The notes under the pieces are model-generated. The model had not been told where the DNA came from and ran no database searches. It saw only the letters and a program-made list of their open reading frames with translations. 7,766 nt of DNA. Source: CAYZGU01 sp964478165 (lineage in GTDB: Bacteria > Poribacteria > WGA-4E > JAJDTR01). The stretch lies in assembly GCA_964478165.1 (NCBI GenBank), contig CAYZGU010000037.1, forward strand, positions 1 through 7,766. Reading direction: 5' to 3'. A program made the position numbers and the translations under genes. Shown one piece after another: positions 1 through 6,567 of this stretch (positions are counted from its first letter, which is position 1; each line of letters opens with the position of its first letter).

Positions 1-138
1 AACAAATACACCGAGAATTATAACGCTCATCATGCAAGCGATCGAGAATTTATATATTGTCCAAAGTGCACAGATTAGCTTAGAAACAGGCTTGTAGACC
101 ACCAGTCGCGCCAAGCCTGCATAGCATGTAATTTCATT
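1..138 (+). pseudogene. Zinc-ribbon N-terminal part of the NUDIX gene, interrupted by an amber codon
   Basis: The frame of the downstream NUDIX domain stays meaningful to the left of its first usable start. Codons 1-75 end in a segment reading FIYCPKCTD. TAG follows at 76-78, and codons 79-138 read LRNRLVDHQSRQACIACNFI before running straight into the NUDIX domain. The paired CPKC and CIAC knuckles about 20 residues apart, followed by F-I-x-Y-Q-N-P-K, are the expected N-terminal zinc ribbon of this NUDIX subgroup, where the stop normally has a sense codon such as Glu. No ATG, GTG or TTG lies in frame in 1-75, so the true start is probably left of the window. A nonsense mutation, a base-call error or stop readthrough would all produce this picture. 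The homology is clear by eye; the cause of the stop is unknown. Confidence 0.6.
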
Positions 139-555
139 TTGTATCAGAATCCCAAGGCTGTCGCAGTTGCACTCGTTCAGAAAAGCGGGAAAATTCTATT
201 AATTCGGCGGGGAAACAGGCCAAAGCACGGTTACTGGAGTTTTCCAACGGGTTTCATTGACATTGGGGAAACGCCAGCAGAAACCGCGATTCGCGAAACG
301 AAAGAGGAAGCAAATGTTGAGATAAAGCTAGAGCGACTGTTAGGGGTCTATTCTGACAAGCAGCGGGCAGTCATTCTGATTGTCCATGTCGGCACAATCG
401 TATCTGGCGTACCAACTGGTAGCGCTGAAGCGCTGGATGCGCGTCTATTCCACCCAAAATCTCTCCCCAACCTCGCATTCGAACACGATTATCACATTTT
501 GCAGGATCTTTATAAAACAACAAAGCAAGGAATGAGAAATCCGATGTATCACTGA
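139..555 (+). CDS. NUDIX hydrolase (zinc-ribbon/ADP-ribose pyrophosphatase-like), catalytic domain
   Basis: NUDIX enzymes hydrolyse nucleoside diphosphates linked to another moiety, using metal ions bound by the NUDIX box. The box spans about residues 38-60 from the TTG at 139, reading GFIDIGE then seven residues, RETKEEANV. The catalytic Glu residues of RExxEE are intact, but the usual hydrophobic residue after RE is Thr, and the usual Gly near the end is Asn, as I recall for some zinc-ribbon members. The 138-residue stretch covers the whole NUDIX fold and ends with TGA. The TTG is only a formal start: no Shine-Dalgarno precedes it, an ATG at 126-128 is followed directly by TAA, and the frame continues upstream through the second zinc knuckle to an amber codon at 76-78. 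If translation really began here, the zinc ribbon would be lost. The exact substrate (ADP-ribose, NADH, other) cannot be told. Confidence 0.8.
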   Translation: MYQNPKAVAVALVQKSGKILLIRRGNRPKHGYWSFPTGFIDIGETPAETAIRETKEEANVEIKLERLLGVYSDKQRAVILIVHVGTIVSGVPTGSAEALDARLFHPKSLPNLAFEHDYHILQDLYKTTKQGMRNPMYH

Positions 556-612
556 AGGCATCAGCACGATGTATGTTTTTGAAACGGCCTATAAGCAGTA
601 GATTATTGGTAT

Positions 613-618
613 AAGGAG
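613..618 (+). promoter_or_regulatory. Shine-Dalgarno AAGGAG of the aminotransferase
   Basis: AAGGAG lies 7 bases before the ATG at 626. It is the strongest ribosome-binding site on the plus strand in this window and fixes the aminotransferase start. Confidence 0.75.
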
Positions 619-625
619 ATGGCAA

Positions 626-1978
626 ATGTCCACAATCTTGGAAAGGTATAAATCAGCGTTTCAAAAACACGAGGAACTAGCGCGCCAAGCGAATGAGGTT
701 TTCCCCGACGGCGTTACGCACGACGGTCGCCACACAAATCCATTTCCGATTTACGTAGACCGGGCACTTGGATCCAAGAAATGCGGTATTGGTGGCGAGG
801 AATTCATCGACTACTGGTCAGGACATGGCTCTCTATTGCTCGGACACAGTCATCCCGCTATTGTTGAAGCCGTGACGAATCAGATGCAGCGAGGCACTCA
901 CTACGGTGCCTGCCATCCGCTTGAACTGGAGTGGGGCAAGCTGGTGACGCAACTGATTCCTTCCGCCGAACGCGTGCGATTTGTAAATTCGGGTACGGAA
1001 GCAACGTTGATGGGATTACGCCTCGCACGAACATATACTGGCAAGAACAAACTCTTAAAATTTGCAGGGCACTTCCATGGTTGGCACGATTTTGTCATCC
1101 AAGATTCACAACCACCCTACGGAAAACCTGTCCCAGGCATCCCCGCAGAGGTACTAAACACAACGCTGGTCTGTCCACCAAATGATATTGCAGCAGTTGA
1201 ACGCCATTTGCAAACTGATGGGGACATCGCGTGCGTCATCCTCGAACCAACAGGTGCAGGTTGGGGAACCATCCCATGCAAAGTTGAGTTCCTAAAACAG
1301 TTGCGACAGGTGACAGATTACTATGGCGTACTGTTGATGTTTGACGAAGTGGTTACCGGATTCCGCGTCGAACCTGGCGGTGCACAAGGATATTCTGGAG
1401 TCACACCCGACTTAACAAGCCTCGCCAAGATTCTCGCGGGTGGCCTACCCGGGGGTGCACTCGTTGGGAAGAAGGAAATCTTGGACTTCATCTCCATAAA
1501 GGAACAAGTAGATCTTGAAGAACGCAAGAAAATGCCGCACCCAGGAACTTTTAACGCCAATCCCTTATCTGCGGCAGCAGGCATCGCGATGCTTAACATC
1601 GTCAAAAAAGGTGAGTTGCATACCCAAATTAATCGTACCGCTGCCGCACTGCGGAATGGATTCAGCGAAGTAATCGACGCGCACGGACTTGATTGGGCCG
1701 CCTACGGAGACTTTTCTTATCTTAAATTACTTGCTGGACATGGCGAAGAAATTGCTTCTCGTGATTTCGATCCTTACGAATGGGACTACCGACGTCTAAA
1801 GAACGCAAGCAAACCTGAGCTGTCGATGAATCTGAGATGCGGTATGTTACTCAACGGCGTTGATTTTCCAGGCGCTGCAATGATATCGACAGCCCACACC
1901 GATGAGGATGTACAGAAGACGATTGCCGCATTTGAAATAACTATTGAGTGGATGAAAGACGATGGGTTACTGCGTTGA
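626..1978 (+). CDS. Class III PLP-dependent aminotransferase, glutamate-1-semialdehyde aminomutase-like
   Basis: This is a fold-type I, class III aminotransferase of 450 residues, a little longer than the roughly 430 of HemL. Family marks in order are: GHGSLLLGHSHP (about 66-77), the PLP-phosphate loop NSGTEA (121-126), the HGWHD motif (151-155), LEPTGAG (206-212), MFDEVVTGFR (238-247) with the Asp that contacts the pyridine nitrogen, Lys268 in SLAKILAGG as the Schiff-base lysine, and HPGTFNANPLSAAAG (305-319). All catalytic positions look intact. The C-terminal HTDEDVQKTIAAFE resembles HemL. HemL moves an amino group within glutamate-1-semialdehyde in tetrapyrrole synthesis, but many HemL-like paralogues act on other amino or oxo substrates, and no other heme gene is nearby. 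I therefore give no symbol. The ATG at 626 has AAGGAG 7 bases upstream. The gene ends in tandem in-frame stops, TGA then TAA, and is followed by a TPR gene and an aldo/keto reductase gene. Confidence 0.9.
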   Translation: MSTILERYKSAFQKHEELARQANEVFPDGVTHDGRHTNPFPIYVDRALGSKKCGIGGEEFIDYWSGHGSLLLGHSHPAIVEAVTNQMQRGTHYGACHPLELEWGKLVTQLIPSAERVRFVNSGTEATLMGLRLARTYTGKNKLLKFAGHFHGWHDFVIQDSQPPYGKPVPGIPAEVLNTTLVCPPNDIAAVERHLQTDGDIACVILEPTGAGWGTIPCKVEFLKQLRQVTDYYGVLLMFDEVVTGFRVEPGGAQGYSGVTPDLTSLAKILAGGLPGGALVGKKEILDFISIKEQVDLEERKKMPHPGTFNANPLSAAAGIAMLNIVKKGELHTQINRTAAALRNGFSEVIDAHGLDWAAYGDFSYLKLLAGHGEEIASRDFDPYEWDYRRLKNASKPELSMNLRCGMLLNGVDFPGAAMISTAHTDEDVQKTIAAFEITIEWMKDDGLLR

Positions 1979-2119
1979 TAATTGGCAATTAGAGCAGGAA
2001 GCCTTCCAACGTCAACGTTTCCCTATCAAACCCGAGAATGGCTTCATCCTGTCCCAGTTAAAGAATCGGGAGCGCCATATTGTGTCATCCCGGCATACAT
2101 TGAAGAAAGAGTACGTGCA

Positions 2120-2611
2120 ATGAATGAGTACAAGAACTATGAAAAGGAAGACGCACTCCTGTACTGGCAAGAGGCACTAGAGCATCAGATGCGGGGCGAA
2201 TTTGGCCAAGCGATTGAACTATATATGAAGTCCATCCAATTTTATCCAACACCCGAAGCGCACACCTACCTTGGGTGGACCTACTCGATGATGGGAAGGA
2301 TTTATGATGCAATTGATGAGTGTAAAAAAGCAATCGCTCTTGATCCCGATTTTGGGAATCCCTACAACGACATCGCGGCATCCCTGATTGAACTGGGCCA
2401 GCATGATTCCGCGATACCCTGGCTTGAGAAGGCGATCACGGCACCACGTTACGAAGCTCGCGCGCACCCGTTCATGAATCTTGGACGCATCTTTGAACAT
2501 CGCTTTCAATGGCCAGCTGCAATCGCAAGCTACAAGCGAGCGTTGGAGGAAAGCCCAGATTACAAATCGGCACTTGCTGCTGTGAAGAAATTGCAGGCAA
2601 AACTTAATTAG
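2120..2611 (+). CDS. Small tetratricopeptide-repeat (TPR) protein
   Basis: The product has 163 residues from the ATG at 2120 and consists almost entirely of TPR helices, which act as protein-protein interaction scaffolds. Repeats are visible at about 14-43 (ends AIELYMKSIQFYP), 47-76 (AHTYLGWTYSMMGRIYDAID, then KAIALDP), 80-109 (PYNDIAASLIELGQHDSAIP, then LEKAI) and 114-146 (PFMNLGRIFEHRFQWPAAIA, then YKRALEESP). No signal peptide or membrane segment is seen, so it should be cytoplasmic. The frame is open back to a TTG at 1982, just after the aminotransferase stops, but the extra 46 residues do not look like TPR. I prefer the ATG, which has AAAGAG 8 bases upstream, a weak ribosome site. The gene ends in TAG, and the aldo/keto reductase ATG follows 15 bases later in the same frame, suggesting one transcript. 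No enzymatic function is implied. Confidence 0.8.
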   Translation: MNEYKNYEKEDALLYWQEALEHQMRGEFGQAIELYMKSIQFYPTPEAHTYLGWTYSMMGRIYDAIDECKKAIALDPDFGNPYNDIAASLIELGQHDSAIPWLEKAITAPRYEARAHPFMNLGRIFEHRFQWPAAIASYKRALEESPDYKSALAAVKKLQAKLN

Positions 2612-2626
2612 ACTCAACAAACCGAA

Positions 2627-4252
2627 ATGAACTCTAAAATACAGGGAAGTGCTAATTCGCAGAGAACAGAAGCATTTGCTAAACGGATGCATAACTGCAA
2701 CCCATCTTTTGAACCAGAGGCTTTCCGTCGATTAACTGGAAGCAATCTGGTGGCATCCAAAGTGGGCTACGGCTCATACCGTGTTGACCAACGATCTGAT
2801 GAACATGCCAGAACACTTCGGGCGGCAATCCAAGCCGGCTGTAATTTAATCGACACCTCAAGCAACTACACTGATGGCAGAAGCGAAATCCTCATCGGAA
2901 ATGTACTAAGAGAGCTAATTTCCGCGGAGCAGCTTGAGCGCGGCGAAATCATCGTCGTCTCCAAAGTTGGCTACATGCAAGGCCAAAACCTGGATGAGGC
3001 GGTACGCCGCGAAAGCAATGGACAGCCTTGGGAGGATGTCATCAAGTATATGGACGGTTGCTGGCACTGCATTCACCCCGACTTTTTGGTCGACCAGTGG
3101 AAGCGTAGTAGCGACCGGATGGGCTTAGAAACCATCGACTTTTACCTACTACACAACCCAGAATACTTCTTCTCAGATGCGCACAACCGTAGACCCCAAG
3201 GTAATCTCAAGGAGATTCGGCACATCTTTTACGATCGCATTTTCCGCGCGTTTGTCCAAATGGAGCATTTTGTGGCAGATGGAAAGATTAATTACTATGG
3301 TATTTCGTCCAACACATTTCCCTCGAGCAAGAGCGACGTCGAACATGTTTCTCTCGGTCGTTGTAATAAGCTAGCGAGCGACGCAGCAGAGGCAGTCCAT
3401 GGGAATCGGAACGCAAGTCACTTTAAGATAATCCAACTTCCGTACAATCTCTTCGAGCATAACGCATTGACAGAACTCAACAACGCCGTTGATGGGCAAG
3501 ACGCGGCTGTGCTCAACACAGCTCAAGCATGCGGACTTGGTGTGCTGGTCAATCGCCCACTCAATTCGCTCCGGAACAATCAGATGGTGCGCCTGGCAGG
3601 TTACCCCCACGACCCTCATCTCTCCTATAAGGAAGCGATTCACGCAGCAACCACAACCCTCAACACAACAGAGAAGGACCTGCGTAGCACCTTGAAGGCC
3701 TGGGGGCTCCACCCTCAGCTATCTGAGTCCATCGATGCTCCATTCTTCTACAACATTGCGCAAACACTTCCGACATTCCTACCTCAGATTCAAAATCGCG
3801 AGCATTGGGAACAGGTTGCCGAGGGACACCTCATACCGATGATTCACGAGTGTATGCACCAAACCATTCAAGGCTGCACAAAGCCCAATCAAACTGAGTG
3901 GGCAAGGCTACAACGTGGTTACGTGAAAGAGATAAATACATTATTCTCCCTTGTGTCAGGTCATTTCAATCGCATGGCATCGAAGCAGATTGAACCAATC
4001 GCGAAAGCACTAGACGAGCTGCTTTCAGACGAGGAAAGCAAATTAACATTTTCGCAGAAGGCGTTGAACTTCGTAACGTCATCACCAGGAGTATCAGTGG
4101 TATTGAACGGGATGAAACGCAGCAACTACGTGATTGATGCTATGGCAGTCATGAGAGTTCCGGCTTTTAAACAACCGGTAAGGACCCTCATAAACCAAGT
4201 AAAAGTCTCCTCTACCTTCTGCCCATCACCGGTAGATCCTGAGAACTTATGA
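2627..4252 (+). CDS. Aldo/keto reductase family protein, long form (541 residues)
   Basis: Aldo/keto reductases use NAD(P)H to reduce carbonyls in a TIM barrel. The catalytic tetrad is present: Asp76 in NLIDTSSNY, Tyr81, Lys113 in VVSKVG and His176 in FYLLHNPE. Further family features are the QAGCNLIDTS strand, DGKINYYGISSN (218-229), IIQLPYNLFE (268-277) and a late LTFSQKALNFVTSSPGVSVV (473-492), the usual C-terminal cofactor-binding segment. Typical members have about 280-340 residues. This one is longer chiefly because of a predicted helical insert at about 323-470 between the penultimate and last barrel parts. It also has CWHCIHPDFL (145-154) with a CxxC. The substrate is unknown. No Shine-Dalgarno precedes the ATG; an in-frame ATG at 2687 has none either, so translation may be coupled to the TPR gene 15 bases upstream. 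Stop is TGA. No signal peptide is seen. Confidence 0.88.
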   Translation: MNSKIQGSANSQRTEAFAKRMHNCNPSFEPEAFRRLTGSNLVASKVGYGSYRVDQRSDEHARTLRAAIQAGCNLIDTSSNYTDGRSEILIGNVLRELISAEQLERGEIIVVSKVGYMQGQNLDEAVRRESNGQPWEDVIKYMDGCWHCIHPDFLVDQWKRSSDRMGLETIDFYLLHNPEYFFSDAHNRRPQGNLKEIRHIFYDRIFRAFVQMEHFVADGKINYYGISSNTFPSSKSDVEHVSLGRCNKLASDAAEAVHGNRNASHFKIIQLPYNLFEHNALTELNNAVDGQDAAVLNTAQACGLGVLVNRPLNSLRNNQMVRLAGYPHDPHLSYKEAIHAATTTLNTTEKDLRSTLKAWGLHPQLSESIDAPFFYNIAQTLPTFLPQIQNREHWEQVAEGHLIPMIHECMHQTIQGCTKPNQTEWARLQRGYVKEINTLFSLVSGHFNRMASKQIEPIAKALDELLSDEESKLTFSQKALNFVTSSPGVSVVLNGMKRSNYVIDAMAVMRVPAFKQPVRTLINQVKVSSTFCPSPVDPENL

Positions 4253-4293
4253 CATCCCGATACGGGCGAAAACGTTAATCCGAGTCCTCGTCA

Positions 4294-4312
4294 CACGACG
4301 ACGACAATCTAG
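4294..4312. repeat. Short direct repeat, copy 1
   Basis: CACGACGACGACAATCTAG here matches copy 2 at 4807-4824 at 17 of 19 aligned positions (one substitution, one single-base gap). Both copies lie in the convergent gap, about 510 bp apart. The core is a CGA-rich simple pattern, so chance similarity is possible. Confidence 0.35.
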
Positions 4313-4510
4313 CAAACCAAAACATTCCAGAAGGCTGTGAATAATCGTACGGCATTCATGCCATTTCTTGTTGTCCGGTCCACTCACATCCTCAACTGGC
4401 AAAACTTGTTAGCCGCCTTTGAGCGAGAACTTTCACTTGGCGAACCCATCGAAAAACACAAGCTCAATCATAAGCTATACCGTGACAGAGATCGGTCACA
4501 GAGTAACGCA

Positions 4511-4545
4511 AACGCGGCGGTACGCCCGGCACCGACTTCCGCGTT
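4511..4545. other. GC-rich stem-loop in intergenic region
   Basis: AACGCGG (4511-4517) pairs perfectly with CCGCGTT (4539-4545). Inside it CGGT (4518-4521) pairs with ACCG (4531-4534), leaving a 4-base bulge ACTT and a 9-base loop. Eleven pairs, eight of them G-C, make it the strongest hairpin I found in the gap. It lacks a T-run on either side, so it is not a standard intrinsic terminator. It could be part of a structured RNA, a processing or attenuation site, or a remnant of a repeat element. Confidence 0.5.
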
Positions 4546-4806
4546 CCAACACTAGCCCGAAAGCCATTACGAACACGAAACGCGACTCAGTCACAACTAT
4601 AATTTAAATGTGTTTTCACAGGCAACACCTATCAAGCAATGGTGTAGGGCGTTGCTCGTATGGACACATTCAGTGAGTGTCTTCGCGATTTTCGACACCC
4701 TAGGCCTCCGGACAGACACAATCTAATGCCATCTTGTGGTGCAGGTACAATTTTACCCACTGAATTTCCCGTCCAAATCTCCTATAAGTAATAGAGGCGA
4801 AAGAAT

Positions 4807-4824
4807 CACGACGATGACAACTAG
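4807..4824. repeat. Short direct repeat, copy 2
   Basis: CACGACGATGACAACTAG is the partner of the copy at 4294-4312, in the same orientation, with one substitution and one missing base. Nothing next to it resembles terminal inverted repeats of an insertion sequence. Confidence 0.35.
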
Positions 4825-5277
4825 ATTTAAGTAGGCCCGGCCCTACGAAATAACTGAAAGTTTTGCGCCTCGGGAATAATCGGTAATACATAATTGATTT
4901 GCAACCGAATACGACTAGTTGTACAAGCTCCGAACATGAAGGAAGCAACCAATGATGAAAAGCCTTTCAGAATCAGCACTAACCGTATCCCTAGCACAAC
5001 TGGAATTCTCGTCCCAGATTTCAGCCAACTCCGAAGTGAGTTGAACGGTTTGGAGCCGACAGCTCTAATTAGGCAAACAGAATGAACCCAAATCCCTGCT
5101 GCTGAGACAGGCGGTAAGCTTGAATGGGCCAGATGTATGTACGAACCCGATTTCGTCTTCCATAGAATCAATCTGTAAAGGGGGAAGAAGAATCATTCGT
5201 GGTTCTTATCCTCAATAAAGACCATGCAAAATTCGCACGATGCATAAAGGGGACTTAATCTAGAGAATCTTGCGGCA

Positions 5278-6555
5278 TCACTTTGGAATCTCCTCCGTAA
5301 TCACACACGGTCCTTTCAGCATAACAAGCACATTATCCTCTATACGGACCCCACCAACGCAACGCCATCTATCAAGGTCATCCCACGCCACCACATCTCG
5401 AAATCGGCGACGATTCTCAGAATCGTCGAGAAGGGCCGGAACAAAATAGACACCCGGTTCAACGGTCATGAGAAAATCTTCCTCCAATGGCAAATCGACT
5501 CTTAGGCGAACACCACAATGTTGTTCCCTGTGATTACGTCCAGTTAGGCAGCCACCAACATCGCGGACGCCTAGACCTGTCATATGCCCAATACCATGCG
5601 GAAAGAACAGCGCAGTGGCACCAGAATCGAGTAGACCTTCAATCTCGCCTTTAAGAATACCGAGGTCTCTCAATCCCTGTGCTATAACCCTGGCTGCGGC
5701 ACGATGCACATCGTGCCATTCCGTGCCAGCGTGACAACGCGAAATCGCCTCTGTTTCAGCAGCGAGCACCACATCATAGATGACTTGCTGCTCCGATGTA
5801 AAGGCTGCCCCCGCAGGATAGGTCCGCGTGACGTCAGCAGTATATCCAGAGATTGCTCCACCGGCATCTATCAGAACCACGTCTTCCGGACTCACGACCC
5901 GTGCACTGGGTTCAGAGTGGAGCACCGCGGCATTCGAACCAATGCCCACAATTGTCCCATAACCCGTCTCATGAGCACCATGACGAAACATCTCCGCTTC
6001 CATCTCAATTTGAATGTGCCGCTCGGATATCCCAGGCCGAATAACTTCCCTAGCCTTAGCGTGTCCCGCTGCCGTAGCCTTGACCGCAACTTTGAGAAGT
6101 TCTAATTCGGCAGCATCTTTTCTCCTTCGAACATCATTAAGGGCGGCACGCATCGAGAAGCATATTTCTTCAGCTGCATCTACACCCCTAATCGGTGAAC
6201 CGAGGACCGCCAATTTTCTATGAGCGCGAACTTCCAACCAGCCTAGCAGCAATGCCACATCTTCAGCCGTAGGCACGTCGGAATTTCCTTCCCATAATCG
6301 TTCGTTCATCGTGACCGGGCGCACGAAGTGAGTCCAACCTTCCTGCGAATCGAAAGCAAGGACCCCCCCTGGTCTTCTTGAACTAGTAAGCCAATAATAG
6401 TCGGGATGGGGAGTAAACGGATAGACCTGATCAAGCCCACCGGGCTTCGGAATTGGCTCACCTGCCCCGATGAGAACAATTAGCGATTCTCTTCCAAATG
6501 CTTCAACAGCCCTACGCCTTCTCTCTTCCAGAACACCCGGCGCAAATATCGCCAT
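5278..6555 (-). CDS. M24 family metallopeptidase (Xaa-Pro aminopeptidase / prolidase type)
   Basis: M24 'pita-bread' enzymes cleave the bond before a proline using two metal ions. In the 425-residue product all five ligands are visible: Asp230 and Asp241 (LIDAGGAISGYTADVTRTY), His324 (FFPHGIGHMTGLG), Glu366 (MTVEPGVYFVP) and Glu406 (GGVRIEDNVL). The conserved His213 of VLHSEPS is also present. Residues 1-140 form the N-terminal aminopeptidase-P-like domain, with YPFTPHPDYYWLT. The spaced EPGVYFVPALLD, then a charged segment before GGVRIED, recalls prolidases, so Xaa-Pro dipeptides are a plausible substrate; an aminopeptidase P role is equally possible. No signal peptide, so cytoplasmic. I chose the ATG at 6555 because AGGAG lies 7 bases upstream. 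The frame also has an ATG at 6570 (overlapping the previous stop as ATGA) and a GTG at 6576. It follows the M14-associated gene in one operon and ends in TGA. Confidence 0.92.
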   Translation of the reverse strand: MAIFAPGVLEERRRRAVEAFGRESLIVLIGAGEPIPKPGGLDQVYPFTPHPDYYWLTSSRRPGGVLAFDSQEGWTHFVRPVTMNERLWEGNSDVPTAEDVALLLGWLEVRAHRKLAVLGSPIRGVDAAEEICFSMRAALNDVRRRKDAAELELLKVAVKATAAGHAKAREVIRPGISERHIQIEMEAEMFRHGAHETGYGTIVGIGSNAAVLHSEPSARVVSPEDVVLIDAGGAISGYTADVTRTYPAGAAFTSEQQVIYDVVLAAETEAISRCHAGTEWHDVHRAAARVIAQGLRDLGILKGEIEGLLDSGATALFFPHGIGHMTGLGVRDVGGCLTGRNHREQHCGVRLRVDLPLEEDFLMTVEPGVYFVPALLDDSENRRRFRDVVAWDDLDRWRCVGGVRIEDNVLVMLKGPCVITEEIPK

Positions 6556-6562
6556 CTCGCAA

Positions 6563-6567
6563 CTCCT
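6563..6567 (-). promoter_or_regulatory. Shine-Dalgarno AGGAG of the M24 peptidase
   Basis: On the minus strand AGGAG ends 7 bases before the ATG at 6555-6553. It overlaps the TGA stop of the upstream gene (6569-6567), and this spacing favours 6555 over the GTG at 6576 or the ATG at 6570 as the start. Confidence 0.65.

Larger units (their letters stand above)
4253..5277. other. Convergent intergenic region of about 1 kb without a convincing gene
   Basis: This gap separates the end of the rightward genes from the end of the leftward genes. Open frames in it are short, start on weak codons without ribosome sites and show no motif I recognise. The longest ATG-started candidate is 4936-5085 (49 residues). 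Structural content includes a GC-rich stem-loop at 4511-4545, weaker dyads at 4482-4499 (GTGAC/GTCAC), 4622-4655 (GCAAC/GTTGC), 4677-4698 (GTGTC/GACAC) and 4831-4846 (GTAGG/CCTAC), and a short near-perfect direct repeat. No stem followed by a T-run was found on either strand, so transcription of the two converging operons has no obvious intrinsic terminator here. It may be decayed coding sequence or hold an unrecognised RNA. Confidence 0.6.

Noticed and set aside
32..97. ATG at 32 as the start of the left-edge gene
   Set aside because: It is in a different frame from the NUDIX domain and reaches a stop at 95-97 after 21 codons. The meaningful zinc-ribbon residues are in frame 1.
579..607. Promoter upstream of the aminotransferase (TTGAAA, 16-base spacer, GATTAT)
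   Set aside because: The -10 matches only four of six positions, and a start about 7 bases on would fall on the Shine-Dalgarno itself. Evidence is too weak to annotate.
4256..4266. CCCG-ATA-CGGG hairpin right after the reductase stop as terminator
   Set aside because: Four-base stem and no T-run after it on the plus strand.
4337..4607. Two overlapping short open frames on the plus strand
   Set aside because: They need non-ATG starts or lack ribosome sites, and their composition is rich in Asn, Thr and Arg without domain motifs. They also span the GC-rich stem-loop, so chance frames are more likely.
4936..5085. Possible 49-residue gene starting with ATG
   Set aside because: No ribosome-binding site, no recognisable motif, short, and overlapped by an equally open frame on the other strand. 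It could be a decayed fragment, but coding is unsupported.
4827..5171. 114-residue minus-strand open frame with hydrophobic stretches
   Set aside because: No family features, no Shine-Dalgarno, and it overlaps an open frame on the opposite strand. It looks like a chance frame.
5224..5245. Hairpin ATGCA/TGCAT as terminator of the leftward operon
   Set aside because: Only five A/T-rich pairs with a 12-base loop, and the minus-strand sequence after it (GGTCTTTATTG) is not a T-run.
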